Of a stretch of DNA of 64,000 bases, positions 1 to 10,633 are shown piece after piece. The notes under the pieces were generated by a model, which searched no databases, was not told where the DNA came from, and was given only the letters and a program-made list of their open reading frames with translations. The stretch is taken from NCBI GenBank assembly GCA_021397845.1, contig CM038052.1, forward strand, positions 36,006,449-36,070,448, written 5' to 3'. A program made the translations under genes and the position numbers. This DNA is from Areca catechu (Eukaryota > Streptophyta > Magnoliopsida > Arecales > Arecaceae). How positions within the stretch are numbered: position 1 is the stretch's first letter; the number at the start of each line of letters is the position of its first letter.

Positions 1-773
1 GTTTCGGCCAATCTGGTCCTTAAAGACCCGATTGACCAGCCACTGGTATATGGCGCTAGCATTCTTCATGCCGAATGGCATCATCCGGTAGCAGTACGTC
101 CCTCAGTTAGTAATGAAGGTGGTGTGCTCCTCATCCTCTGGATGCATCCAGATCTGGTTGTATCCGGAGAATACATCCATGAAGGAGAGCAAGCGGTGCT
201 CTGAGGTGGCATCCACTAACTGGTCGATCTTTGGTAGAGGGAAGCTATCCTTTGGATAGTCTTGGTTGAGGTCGATGTAGTCCACACAGATCCTCCACTT
301 TTCATTATTCTTCTTGACCATAACTACATTCGCCAACCAGCTCGGATATTGTACTTCTTGAACAAAGACGGCTGCGAGGAGTTTATCCACCTCCTCATTG
401 ATCGCCTGTTACCTCTCTGGGGTGAAACTTCTTTTCTTCTACTGAATAGGATGAAACTTTGGGTCGATGCTCAGCTTGTGGGTGATGACTTCACGGGGAA
501 TCCCAAGCATATCGACCGCCATCCAAGCAAACATGTCTACGTTCGCTTGAAGAAACTCCAATAGGTGGGCTCGCTCATCTTCGGATAGTTGGGCCCTGAT
601 TTGCACCATCCTTGTCGGGTCGGCTCCGATTGGATACGATAGCAGGTGCTCGACCGGGCCACTCCTGGGATCCTGTGCCCTTTAGTCGAGGTCGTCCAAA
701 CTGGGGTCGTCCTCGGAGGCTTTGGCCTCAGGAACGGCTTGGAGACAATGCTGGATCGACTGAGGTGCCCCCC
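1..773 (-). pseudogene. Ty3/gypsy reverse transcriptase fragment of element A
   Basis: Minus-strand translation of 103-390 gives the N-terminal half of a gypsy reverse transcriptase, with the motifs KWRICVDYIDLNQ, FPLPKIDQLVDAT and FMDVFSGYNQI. The last holds the first catalytic aspartate. A TGA stop follows FITN, and the same frame then continues to the window edge with YRMMPFGMKNASAIYQ. The YVDD box would lie outside the window. From about 390 to 773 the linker between protease and RT has several stops. This domain would copy the element RNA into DNA in virus-like particles; here it is broken and incomplete. Confidence 0.85.
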
Positions 774-1580
774 TCATCTCTCCAACACCATAAGGAGTAG
801 GAAACTGTACCAAAAGCTGCTTTGTAGAAATGACCGCTCGAGCAGATTGAGCCCGGGTCGGTCAAGAATCATATTGTAGGCTGAGGAAAGCCTAACGACC
901 GTGAAGGTCATCATGACAGTGCTCTGCCGAGGTGGCGTCCCAGCAGTAACAGGGAGAGTAATTTTTTTCTCAACTCCTATGGAGTCTCCTGTGAAACCGA
1001 CAAGGGGAGTGTGCACAGGTCTGAGCTGAGCAAAGGATAGATTTATCCTGGAGAAGGCATCGTAAAAAAGAACATCAATCAAGCTTCCACTATTGACCAT
1101 AATCCATTTTACATGATACTTTGCGATCATCATTTCGACAACCTTGGCATCATTGTTTATATTTTCAACCCCAGATTCCCTCTCCCTTACAAAAGGGAGT
1201 ACATTTTCAGACCCATCTCCTTCCCGGGCCCTCTTGGGGGCGTGCTCGATTCCCCAGTAGATCATCTTCACAGGCTTCTCGATAGGACGGTTATCGACTG
1301 CAGGGATTGGAGGGAGAGCAGCGAGCACCTGAGGTTCTGCCAGGGCCTTGTCCCCCATGAACCTTCCGAGGTAGCCCCTCCTTATGAGATCTTTAATCTT
1401 GCTCTTGAGGTGCTGGCATTCCTCGGTGTGGTGACCATGGTCGCGATGAAACTGGCAGTACTTTATCTTGTCGCGACCATTAGATGGCCTCAATGGAGGT
1501 GGGCACTTCAAGTAGCACTTCCCCTCATATCTTCATTCTCGGGGCAAGGAGAGGTATGTATCTTTCTTCTGGGATGTGGC
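774..1580 (-). pseudogene. gag C-terminus and aspartic protease of element A
   Basis: An open stretch of 245 codons ends near 774. It starts with a gypsy-type zinc knuckle, CQFHRDHGHHTEEC, which binds element RNA in gag. It ends with the retroviral-type aspartic protease region, ending GYNMI-like in AYNMILDRP. The active site, normally D-x-G-S-S, reads VNSGSLIDVL, so the catalytic aspartate is asparagine and the enzyme would be dead. Upstream the frame runs into the B1 insertion at 1580 and resumes beyond 7086, so this is the second half of the same gag-protease gene. Confidence 0.85.
1576..1580. repeat. Left target-site duplication of B1 (GTGGC)
   Basis: GTGGC immediately precedes the LTR of B1 here and immediately follows its other LTR at 7082-7086. 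Five base pairs is the usual duplication size for Copia integrase. This defines the insertion point inside the gag gene of A. Confidence 0.9.
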
Positions 1581-1824
1581 TATTGACTCTGGTCTTGATT
1601 TTGATGATTGATAAAATGTTTAAGTATATATAAGTACTAATTATATTTTAAGTGTATTTTTTAGATCTTAGTACTCAACCATGTTGAATGAAGAAATGCT
1701 TGTATTTCAGTTGAAAAAGTCCTTAAATTAATAAAAAATCAAGTTATAAGGACTTTGGAATATAAGGAAGACTTGGAAGGACTTAAAGTTTAATTTTGAA
1801 GAAGTTTCAGTACTGGCTCAACCG

Positions 1825-2055
1825 AGTGTCGACACCTAAAGATCAAGTATTGACACTTGCAGGTCAAGTGTTGACACTTGCAGAACCAAGTGTTGACACT
1901 TGCAGAACCAAGTGCTGACACTTGCAGACCAAGTGTCGACACCAAGTGCTGACACTTGCAGACCAAGTGTCGACACCAAGTGTCGACACCTGGGAACCAA
2001 GTGTCGACACTTGGAGGTCAAGTATCGACACTTGGAGGTCAAGTATCGACACTTG
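1825..2055. repeat. Array of GTGTCGACAC palindromes in U3 of the B1 5' LTR
   Basis: About a dozen copies of AAGTGTCGACACTTG or its one-base variants (GTGCTGACAC, GTGTTGACAC, GTATCGACAC), spaced by short CAGAACC, CAGACC or GAGGTC linkers. The perfect form is a 14-bp inverted repeat, AAGTGTCGACACTT. The array ends about 105 bp upstream of the TATA box, the position of an LTR enhancer. Many variants are what loss of the central CpG would produce. Short frames that appear through it are by-products of the repeat. Confidence 0.9.
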
Positions 2056-2160
2056 ACTGTAATGGCTAGTTTTCAAAAGCTGCAGAACTTCTCCAACTTG
2101 CTTCAAATGGCCATATCTTCATCCCCAACGGTCATAAACGATCATCTATGGTTTGGAGAG

Positions 2161-2170
2161 CTATATAAAC
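2161..2170 (+). promoter_or_regulatory. TATA box of the B1 5' LTR
   Basis: CTATATAAAC follows GTTTGGAGAG. The same sequence is conserved in the 3' LTR at 6294-6303. It is the best core-promoter candidate for the element transcript. Confidence 0.7.
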
Positions 2171-2950
2171 ATCAAAAATCAAATGAAAAAGTAATCCTTT
2201 TGTGAGTTTCTTGAATATTCTTAAAGGATTCAATAGTTGAGTGATTAAAAGCCTTCAAGCTTCCAAGTTTCAAAAAGAGCATTCAAAGTCTACATCTACA
2301 AGCATCAATCAAAGGCTTCATCAACTTGAAGACAATATCTTCATCAACAATCAAGGGCTTCGAAGAGATATTTGCTTTATTTTAGAATATTTTTATTGTA
2401 TTCATTTATACTTACTCTTACATTATTTTACTTAAGATTTTTGGTGAGCCTTGGAAAATCAAAGAGGTTTTTGGTAAGCCTTGAAAACCAAAGTGGTTGT
2501 TGGTGAGCCTTGAAACCAACTAGGGTTTTACTTGTGAGCCCGAAGCCAAAACAAGTTGTTTAGGTTTCTGGTTATCCCGTAAAACCAAGGGTGGTTGTTG
2601 GTGAGCCTTGAGACCAACTAGGGTTTGACTTGTGAGCCCGAAGATAAAACAAGTTGTAAAGGTTGTTTGTGAGCCTAAGTTATAAAACCAAACTTAGTGA
2701 AATTTCTAAGGGATTCTTGGGGAGTGGATGTAGGTTCTTGGTTGGCACCGAACCATTATAAATCTTTGTGTTTGTATGATTGTTCTCCTTGTGCTTTTAT
2801 TTCTTTATTTCCGCTGCATTTATTTGAAATACACAAGCACTTGAATTGCATTAGCACATACTTGCTTTAGTTCACACTTTGCAAATAGTACAAAAGTTTT
2901 ATAAAACCCAATTCACCTTCCCTCTTGGGTTGCCTACCTGAGCCTACAAT

Positions 2951-2962
2951 TGGTATCAGAGC
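2951..2962 (+). promoter_or_regulatory. Primer-binding site of B1 (initiator tRNA-Met type)
   Basis: TGGTATCAGAGC starts two bases after the LTR end. It is complementary to the 3' end of plant initiator tRNA-Met, the usual primer of plant Copia elements. Confidence 0.95.
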
Positions 2963-3005
2963 TCGGTACTCTGATTGAAAATCTAACGATTTTGAGTTAA
3001 AGATT

Positions 3006-4253
3006 ATGGCAACCCTTGTAGGTATTAGTGTTAGACCACCATTTTTCAATGGCATAAATTACACATTTTGGAAAACTCGCATGTGCATCCATATTCAATC
3101 TATTAGTTATCATCTTTGGAAAATCATTGTTAGTGGTCCTCATATTCCTTCCATTTTGGTTAATGGCATTTTCATTCCAAAGCTCGAAAAGGATTGGAAT
3201 GAATATGACATTAAACAAATTGAACTCAATGCTAAAGCAATGAACTTGCTTTATTGTGCATTGAACTTAAATGAATTTAATAGAATTTTTACATGCACAT
3301 CGACGAAGGAAATATGGGACACACTTGAAGTTATTCATGAGGGTACTCTTCAAGTGAAGAACACTAAAATTAATTTGCTTGTACATTCTTTTAAAATTTT
3401 TGAAATGATGCATTATGAATCTATATCTGATATGTTTTCAAGATTTATGACTATTATTAATGAATTAAAAAGTCTTGGCAAAATCTATACTAATGCTGAT
3501 TTGGTGAACAAAATTCTTAGATCCTTGCCAAAATCATGGGATCCATAGGTGACGACGATCCAAGAAGCTAAAGATGTAGAAACCTTACATTTGGAGGAGC
3601 TTATCGGTTCACTCATGATCTATGAGTTGAACTTATGGCAAAGGATAGTGGAAGCTGATACAGAAAAGAAGATAATGGCTTTCAAAGCCAAAAAGAAATT
3701 CAAGGCAATGATGGCAACTTGGAGTGATAGCGAAGATTTAAGTATGGATGATGAAGTTGCCCATCTTTGCTTCATGGCAAATGAGGAAAAGGTATGTACT
3801 AAAAATAATTATGATTTTACCTTTAAAGAATCACATGATGCATCTAATGATCTTGTGCATGAATATAGATTACTAAAAATTGAGCACGAGAAATTAAATA
3901 GGCATGTAGATTCATTTTCTCTTGACAACACCAATCTTGCAAATAAAAAGGGTGATTTAAATGCCAAGATTGATATTTTGAAAAATGAAAAGAATAATTT
4001 TTCTAAAGAAAAAGAATTTTTAGAAAAAGAAAATATTATTTTGAAATATTTATGTGATAAAAATATTTTGGTTGAGAAAAAGAAACAAAAACTTTTGAAA
4101 AATTTCTCTATTCCTGCTTCTTTCAATTTATCTTCTAAATGTGGTTTTAATGCTTATCCTTCTAGATTAAGAAAAGTTTGGGTTCCAAAAGGAACCATAA
4201 TTACTAATCATAAAGGACCCAAGAAAGTTTGGGTACCAAAAATGTCCACTTAA
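3006..4253 (+). pseudogene. Copia gag protein of B1 with one internal stop
   Basis: The frame opens at ATG 3006 and runs to TAA at 4253, about 415 codons, with a single in-frame TAG at 3546-3548 after KSWDP. The N-terminal part (RPPFFNGINYTFWKTRM) and the middle (NAKAMNLLYCAL) match the gag of element D over most of its length. The C-terminal third is a lysine/glutamate-rich, probably coiled-coil tail that ends KVWVPKMST. The zinc knuckle found in D (CFECKKSGHYKFDC) is absent: the sequence passes from the KKIMAFKA region directly to KAMMATWSDSED. Gag forms the particle shell, so this protein would lack the usual RNA-binding motif. Confidence 0.85.
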
Positions 4254-5752
4254 TTTGTTTTGCAGGAATGTCTTGCAACCCAATATGAAGAAAGGAAGTT
4301 CTTGAAAAGAGGTTGTACAAAATAATTTAAAGAAGTGGACAAGCTATATTTTGAACTAATAATAAAAGGAAGGACTTTGTATATTGGTAAATTCTAAACA
4401 TCTCCTTCCATAATTAAAAATGTAGATTAATTTTTATTGCATCAATTACTTTGAAAAATTATTTTAAATAGTTAATTAGAATCAAGTTTGGACTTATCAT
4501 CATTGGCTATGATCATGAACTTTTTGGTGTTGATGAATTTCATGCTATCATGATTAAACTTATGACTGTAAGACCTTCACTTAATTTTGATTAATGTATT
4601 TCATGAAAAATACTTTTAAAAATGCATATTGATTTGAAAAATATTTTAATTGATTAATTAGAATCAAGCTTAGACTAATAATCATTAGTTGTGATCGTGA
4701 CTATTTTGATGTAAATGGATTTCATGCTCTCATGATTTCAACTTATGATTATTAGACTTTCACTTGATTTTGATTAATACAATTTTTGAATTATTTTAAG
4801 TGAAATGTTACGATTTATGTGCTTTCATTGTTGGCATCTATGCTTAAGTTAAAATTGATTTGAATCAAGTATAGAACTGGCAGTTAAGGGTTACATTTAA
4901 GAAGAAGGTATGCATATTGACAAACTCTTGCTATAGTAGCTAGACTTGATATCACATTACTTCTAGCATTTGTATGGATATCAATTCATCTTAAAATGAA
5001 TTTAAAATCATGCTAAAAGTTTTTAAGTGATATAAATGCTTTGTATTTTGAAAATCATGAATATCTTGAAAAATTTCAAATCTTGATGCATGAGCTTTCA
5101 TGTTTTATTCCTCAAATAAATGCATATTTTCAAAGAATGAATAATATTTAGGGAGAGCATCCAAAGATTTGTTATCATATTTGATGCTTTGAATATTTTG
5201 CTTGATATCATGCTATACTTATATTGCTCTGATACTCTTTCTCCTTGTTTTCAAATATAATTTTTTAAGGGGAGTTACATTCAAATGGTATCATATTTCA
5301 ATTGGTATCATGTTCAATTTGTATCATATTCAATTGATATCATAATTATTTGATTTCATGCATTGATTTTGATGACCTACTTGCTATTCTTTTCGACTTC
5401 ATTTCCACTTTGTATTGCCTTTCACCCTTTTTCATTATGTCAAAAAGAGGAAGAAAATGTTAAGTATGAAAAGGGGAAGATAGGATAAACATGAAAAATC
5501 TTTTGAGAAATGAAAGAAAGTGCAAAAGGGGGAGAATAATGCAAAATATTTTTATTTAAAAGGAAGAATTAGTAAGAAGAAGAAATTTTGAAAATTTAAA
5601 AATTTTGCATATTTTGAAAAATATTTTTGAAGATTTTTTGGATCATATTTTGAGGGGGAGCTTGGTGCTTATTGTTTTGAGCTTACATGTTTATCTTATT
5701 GTTAATCTTTTTAAGCTTACCCTATTCATATACTTAAAGGTTTTGTCATCAT
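4254..5752 (+). other. Non-coding interior of B1
   Basis: An AT-rich stretch with no pol homology except a few bases after gag that resemble the start of the D protease region. Two imperfect copies of a segment beginning TTAATTAGAATCAAG lie at about 4470-4600 and 4655-4785. Near the right end purine-rich tracts recur (AAAGGGGGAGAATAATG near 5525, TTTGAGGGGGAGC near 5648), resembling the true polypurine tract. A similar set of tracts is found in D. Confidence 0.6.
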
Positions 5753-5767
5753 CAAAAAGGGGGAGAT
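5753..5767 (+). promoter_or_regulatory. Polypurine tract of B1
   Basis: CAAAAAGGGGGAGAT lies directly against the TG of the 3' LTR. It primes plus-strand DNA synthesis in LTR retrotransposons. The matching tract of D is at 29261-29275. Confidence 0.85.
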
Positions 5768-7081
5768 TGTTGACTCTGGTCTTGATTTTGATGATTGACA
5801 AAATGTTTAAGTATATATAAGTACTAATTATATTTTAAGTGTATTTTTCAGATCTTAGTACTCAACCATGTTGAATGAAGAAATGCTTGTATTTCAGTTG
5901 AAAAAGTCTTTAAATTAATGAAAAATCAAGTTATAAGGACTTTGGAATATAAGGAAGACTTGGAAGGACTTAAAGTTTAATTTTGAAGAAGTTTCAGTAC
6001 TGGCTCAACCGAGTGTCGACACTTGCAGAACCAAGTGCTGACACTTGCAGGTCAAGTGCTGACACTTGCAGAACCAAGTGCTGACACTTACAGAACCAAG
6101 TGCTGACACTTGCAGATCAAGTGTCGACACTTGGTGTCGACACCTAGGAACCAAGTGTCGACACTTGGAGGTCAAGTGTCAACACTTGACTGTAACGGCT
6201 AGTTTTCAAAAGCTGCAAAACTTCTCCAACTTGCTTCAAATGGCCATATCTTCATCCCCAACGATCATAAACGGTCATCTATGGTTTGGAGAGCTATATA
6301 AACATCAAAAATCAAATGGAAAAGTAATCCTTTGGTGAGTTTCTTGAATATTTTTAAAAGATTCAATAGTTGAGTGATTAAAAGCCTTCAAGCTTCCAAG
6401 TTTCAAAGAGAGCATTCAAAGTCTACATCTACAAGCATCAATCAAAGGCTTCATCAACTTGAAGACAAGATCTTCATCAACAATCAAGGGCTTCAAAGAG
6501 ATATTTGCTTTATTTTAGAAAGCTTTTATTGTATTCATTTATACTTGCTCTTACATTGTTTTACTTAAGATTTTTGGTGAGCCTTGGAAAACCAAAGAGG
6601 TTTTTGGTAAGCCTTGAAAACCAAAGTGGTTGTTGGTGAGCCTTGAAACCAACTAGGGTTTTACTTATGAGCCCGAAGCCAAAACAAGTTGTTTAGGTTC
6701 TTGGTTATCCCGTAAAACCAAGGGTGGTTGTTGGTGAGCCTTGAAACCAACTAGGGTTTGACTTGTGAGCCTGAAGACAAAACAAGTTGTAAAGATTGTT
6801 GGTGAGCCTAAGTTATAAAACCAAACTTAGTGGAATTTCCAAGGGATTCTTGGGGAGTGGATGTAGGTGCTTGGTTGGCACCGAACCACTATAAATCTTT
6901 GTGTTTGTGTGATTGTTCTCCTTGTGCTTTTATTTCTTTATTTTTGCTGCATGTATTTGAAATACACAAGCACTTGAATTGCATTAGCACATACTTGCTT
7001 TAGTTCACACTTTACAAATAGTACAAAAATTTTATAAAACCCAATTCACCCCCCCTCTTGGGTTGCCTACCTGAGCTTACA
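5768..7081 (+). repeat. 3' LTR of B1
   Basis: Starts TGTTGACTCTGG and ends GAGCTTACA. It matches 1581-2948 at most positions. The palindrome array (6012-6189) has fewer units than that of the 5' LTR. A TATA box is at 6294-6303. GTGGC follows at 7082-7086. Confidence 0.92.
6012..6189. repeat. Palindrome array in the B1 3' LTR
   Basis: The same AAGTGTCGACACTTG units as at 1825-2055, but about 50 bp shorter. Because both LTRs are copied from one template at insertion, the difference must come from later repeat loss or gain, or from conversion. Confidence 0.88.
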
Positions 7082-7086
7082 GTGGC

Positions 7087-8280
7087 CGCTCTTCGGCTTC
7101 GTTCCCTGGCAGAAGTTCGGTTTGACTGCTGCTTCAGTGACTTCCTGTCCAGCTCCCTTCTCGTGCGATCCGCCTTCTCGGTACAGATGTACTTGTGAAC
7201 ACAAAGGAGGAGTTCAGAGTATGTCTTTGGGAGCTTTTTATCTAGCGAGTAGGTCAGGCAGGAAGTCTTGAGGCCTTTCTTCAGTGCCAGCATGGCAACT
7301 AGCTTGTCCAAGTTATATATCTCCAGTGTGGCAACTTCGAAGCATGCCACGTAGTCCTGCAGGAGCTTGTGGTCCTATTGCCTGATGGAGAAGAGGCTGT
7401 CTACCTCTCGTGGCACCTTCCGATAGGTGTCGAAGTGGGCCATAAATTTTTGCTCCAGCTAAGCAAATAAGCCGTTACTGTCCAGCTCCAAGCGGGTAAA
7501 CCATACCCGAGTTGTCTTTTGGAGAGTAGCTGTGAAGGTGATGCAGAGGAGAGCATCGGTCACCCCCTGAACCCTCATGAGGGCTTTGTAGCTCTCGAGG
7601 TGGTCCAGGGGATCGGTGGTCCCGTCTTAGGGACCCACCTGTGGCATGCAGAACTGACTTAGGATCAATTCTTCTTGGATCTCTTGGAAGAAAGGGGGAC
7701 GGGCGTCGTAGCCTGCTAGCTCGTTGGTGGAGCTCTGTAGATAGGCAAACCGGTAGGATAGCTCCGCCAGCTTGCATCCTGTTTTTCCAGGCGCTTCTCT
7801 GCCATGCGCCTGATGGCCTCATTGGTTGAACCCTCCACTGAGGCCGATGGAGGAGGTGAAGGTGGCAGTAGAGGGGGGTCGTGATGGGAGGCCTTGCCCT
7901 TATGACCTCGATGGAGCTGGATAGCATCCTGCTTGTAGGTTGGAGATCGACTTTCTCGGTCGGCTGACCCGGTCCAGTGTTGCTTCGCCACAGTCCTATG
8001 GCTTCCCCGACGATTTATGGTGGCTCACGGTAGTGAAGGCTTTCCTTGAAAGGACCGTAGGCAGTCGTGGGGTGCGGCGGCTTGTGCCGCAGGAGTCCCT
8101 GGCTGCTGGTGGGTGGCCAAAGACCGGTGTTGGTGTTGTAGCTGGTGCACTGCTGAGTGAGAAGTTGCATCTACTAGGCGAGTGCGGCCAGCTGAGTGTC
8201 CACCGGAGATGGTTGTGGTGGAGCGGGGAGCTCCCTCTCTGGACTATGCGGGTCCCCACGGAGAGGGGGATCACCTGCAT
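7087..8280 (-). pseudogene. gag N-terminal part of element A
   Basis: Minus-strand translation gives a Ty3/gypsy gag core: a DGTTDPLDHLESYKAL-type motif near 7590, then RVWFTRLE, then KKGLKTSCLTYSLDKKLP (7200-7280), the conserved end of the retrotransposon gag domain. The match to E gag is clear (KKGLRSSTLTFSLDKRFP there). Stops are present, for example near 7625 and 7460. The frame leads into the B1 insertion and continues at 1575. A proline/serine-rich N-terminus covers about 7930-8280; its exact start is not certain. Confidence 0.85.
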
Positions 8281-8371
8281 GGCTGGTGGAGACTTCTCTC
8301 GCTCGCGTCACCACTATGCTCCTAGTGGGTTACTTGCAAGGGGACTGGCTTGGATAAGAATATTTCCTGCC

Positions 8372-8390
8372 CCCCCTATCTGGTGTGCCA
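8372..8390 (-). promoter_or_regulatory. Primer-binding-like site of element A
   Basis: On the minus strand TGGCACACCAGATAGGGGG lies three bases from the LTR end. Elements E (TGGCGGGCCGGTAGGGGG) and G (TGGTGCACCAGGTAGGGG) have related sequences at the same distance from their LTRs. I cannot assign the tRNA. Confidence 0.65.
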
Positions 8391-9262
8391 ATTTGTTGCC
8401 GCCAAGACCGCTGTGGCCTGTAGCTGAATATAATCTCGGACTGCACCCCTGTTGCTCAGGATCCTACTCGGGCACTCGGACTTGCAAAATAGAGGAGACT
8501 CGGGTCGGTGATCCCAGTGGGGGCACTCCAATGCTCAAGTCAATGACGATCCAAGAGAACATATCCTCCCGGTCGAGCCCCGTAGGTGGACTCCATGCTA
8601 GGAGGAGAAACTTGTGAAATGAGAGAGTGTGAGTGGGTCGAGAGCAGAGCGCGGGAGTGGCAGCAGAAGAGAGCCCGAGCTGGGTGGCTATGTCTGTTAA
8701 GGCCCTTCCTGTGGGTCTCCGGTAGCCTAGAGTGGTGGCCTTCCTAGTTGCTCTCCTGTGCGCTGCTCCCCTCTTGCCTGTGTGTTTGCATGCTTGTGAC
8801 CTGACTTAACTTATTTGAACCTTGAAGAACTCCTTTTAGATAGGATCGTTGCATGCCGCTTACCTCGGGATCTTCCCCTCACTTGCAGGCATGTGCGGCG
8901 ATGTCTGGTGCCATGCACGAGGTGCCTTTCCCCATCCATGATAGGGAACAGCACTGTGCACTCTAACATTCCTTCTAGTCGCTCCATTTTAGGAAGCCTG
9001 GCAGAGCCTCGGTCGGCAGGCAGCCACCTCCTGGATTCGAATCCTCTGGTTGACTTCCTTTTTCGGATGGTGCAGATGGTCGGCCAGGAGTGCAGCACCT
9101 CGATCAAGGGTCCCCTTCCCTTTCGGTGAAAGTGGTAGATGGGGAAGTTATTGCGGCCTGGCAAGCATCCCTATGAGGTCCTTGGGTGGGTCGCCACCAT
9201 CCAAGGAAGCGGTGATGTCCTTTGGCTGCAGGTCTCTTCGTTCGAGGTGGGGTGAGCTTAGG

Positions 9263-9811
9263 AAGGTGGAGCTCGACTTCAGCCACGGTGTCTCGACCCG
9301 AAGGGAGCCAGCCTGGCGAAGGAGTCCAGAGAGGTGGAGCTCGACTTCGGCGATGGCGTCTCGACCCGAAGGGAGCCAGCCTGGCGAAGGAGTCCGGAGA
9401 GGTGGAGCTCGACTTCGATGACGGCATCTCAACTCGAAGGGAGCCAGCCTGGCGAAGGAGTCCGGAGAGGCGAGCTCGACTTCGACCACGGTGTCTTGAC
9501 CCAAAGGAAGCCAGCCTGGCGAAGGAGTCCAGAGAGGCGTAACTCGACTTCAGCCATGGCATCTCGACCCAAAGGGAGCCAGCCTGGTGAAGGAGTCCGG
9601 AGAGGCGGAGCTCGACTTCGACCACGGTGTCTCGACCCGAAGAGAGCCAGTCTGGCGAAGGAGTCTGGAGAGGCGGAGCTCGAGTTCGGTGATGGCATCT
9701 CGACCCAAAGGGAGCTAGCTTGGCGATGGAGTCCGGAGAGGTGGAGCTCGACTTCGACCACGATGTCTCGACCCAAAGGGAGCCAGCCTGGTGAAGGAGT
9801 TCGGAGAGAAA
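9263..9811. repeat. 68-bp tandem repeat array, about eight units
   Basis: GCCAGCCTGG or a variant recurs at 9307, 9375, 9443, 9510, 9578, 9646, 9714 and 9782, a period of 68 bp with one 67-bp unit. Each unit reads like GGAGCTCGACTTCGACCACG followed by GTCTCGACCCGAAGGGAGCC. The array is GC-rich. Because 68 is not a multiple of three, several frames on both strands stay open and look like proteins; I do not regard them as genes. Confidence 0.93.
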
Positions 9812-10579
9812 ATCTGACATGGTAGCTTCATCTGACGTGGCATCTAACTGGGTCTGACATGGGTTCCATGTTAGTGATCCCGCCATATCATATGGCATTC
9901 TCAAAATAAGAACCTCCAATAAAATTTTCAAAGTGTGGATTCTTCAGGTAGGTAGCCATTTCCAGTCATGCAATAACATTCAAATTGAATATAAATTTCT
10001 AAGTATGAGGTCTTCGGATAGGTAGCCGCTTTCGAATATGCATAAACCTCCAACTTGACTGTAAACTCTCTAAGTGTAAGATCTCGGATAGGCTACGACC
10101 TTTTAGATAGAGATCCATCTTTGGGTGTAGGAAAGCCTTCGGCTTGGATATGAGTTTCTTCATTGCTTGAGGTTTTTAAATCGGACTTCGGCAAGATCGC
10201 CTACCTTAGAGACAAATCGTTCTTTCTGGCTTCTCATCAGGTTAGCTTTTTCCTGCTCGTGAGTCAACTTTTTGGTGTTTGGATTTACAGTTAAGGAATC
10301 TCGATATCTGATGGAGATCCTGGCTCACCAATCAATGTGATGCTCTGTCCCTGCCAGATGTCCAATCACCGTCGATGAGATAGTTACTATCCAAGTCGTG
10401 GGACTATGATGATCAGGGCCATTAAAGCAGCGTATGTCAGGAATTGGATCAGTCGCAGCTCTCAGAATTCTTGTAACCACCTTCACATGGGTCGAGGTCC
10501 CTATTGATTAGGGCAGGCACACATGGCATAATCGAAGGGCTGCCTGAAATATGGGCAATCAATTTGAGCTGCTAACGGG

Positions 10580-10590
10580 CTTTATATAAG
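10580..10590 (+). promoter_or_regulatory. TATA-like sequence upstream of the plus-strand ORF
   Basis: TTTATATAAGG lies about 45 bp before the ATG at 10634. It is nearly palindromic, so its direction cannot be decided from sequence alone. Confidence 0.4.
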
Positions 10591-10633
10591 GGACTGATGC
10601 CCCCATAGATCAAACCTTTTTTAGTCTTTGGCA

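Larger units (their letters stand above)
1581..2948 (+). repeat. 5' LTR of B1
   Basis: A copy of the 3' LTR at 5768-7081, 1368 bp against 1314 bp. Most of the length difference lies in the palindrome array at 1825-2055. It begins TATTGACTC where the partner begins TGTTGACTC, a single change of the terminal TG. It ends ...GAGCCTACA, two bases before the primer-binding site. It contains a TATA box and, downstream, several GTGAGCCTTGAAAACCAA-type repeats (about 2440-2690). Confidence 0.92.
1581..7081 (+). mobile_element. Element B1: non-autonomous, gag-only SIRE-like Copia retrotransposon
   Basis: Complete unit of about 5.5 kb: LTR (1581-2948), primer-binding site, a gag-like gene (3006-4253), about 1.5 kb of AT-rich sequence without coding capacity, a polypurine tract, and a second LTR (5768-7081), flanked by GTGGC. 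LTRs and gag are clearly related to element D, a SIRE/Maximus-type element with a full polyprotein. No protease, integrase, reverse transcriptase or RNase H remains, so movement would have needed enzymes supplied by a relative. It lies in the antisense direction relative to its host A. Confidence 0.92.
1..8393 (-). mobile_element. Element A: internal part of a Tat-type Ty3/gypsy retrotransposon, interrupted by B1
   Basis: Read on the minus strand, the order is leader, gag, zinc knuckle, protease and reverse transcriptase, so the gag-pol order is that of Ty3/gypsy. The element runs off the left window edge inside the reverse transcriptase. The nested Copia element B1 (1581-7081) splits gag, and the gag reading continues on both sides of it. 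A primer-binding-like site and an LTR start lie at 8372-8394. The long gag, the C-x3-H-x3-GH-x4-C type knuckle and the primer-site sequence resemble element E, which places both in the Tat group. It is dead: stops occur in gag, in the protease-RT region and in RT. Confidence 0.85.
8394..10598 (-). repeat. LTR of element A, outer boundary uncertain
   Basis: The inner boundary is supported: plus-strand TGTTGCCGCC starts here, three bases beyond the primer site, as in E and G. Like those LTRs it contains a CTTGCAAAATAGAGGAGACTC-type segment followed by GGGGGCACTCCAATGCTCAAG (about 8480-8540). The outer end is not proven, as no partner LTR is in the window. The proposed end rests only on a purine-rich minus-strand tract (ATGGGGGCATC) near 10600. 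It would include the 68-bp array. Confidence 0.35.

Noticed and set aside
1836..2106. Frames reading VSTLGLQVSALGVDTW-like repeats
   Set aside because: They translate the GTGTCGACAC palindrome array in an LTR, not a protein gene.
7940..8617. Plus-strand frame of 225 codons
   Set aside because: It is antisense to the gag N-terminus and leader of A and crosses the primer site and LTR start.
9104..9931. Long open frames on both strands (up to 275 codons) that look like serine/arginine-rich proteins
   Set aside because: They run through the 68-bp tandem array, where each unit shifts the frame and no strand has stops. There is no family resemblance and no gene structure.
8394..10598. Firm outer boundary for the LTR of A
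   Set aside because: Only a purine-rich tract supports it. No partner LTR or duplication is available in the window, so it is kept only as a low-confidence call.
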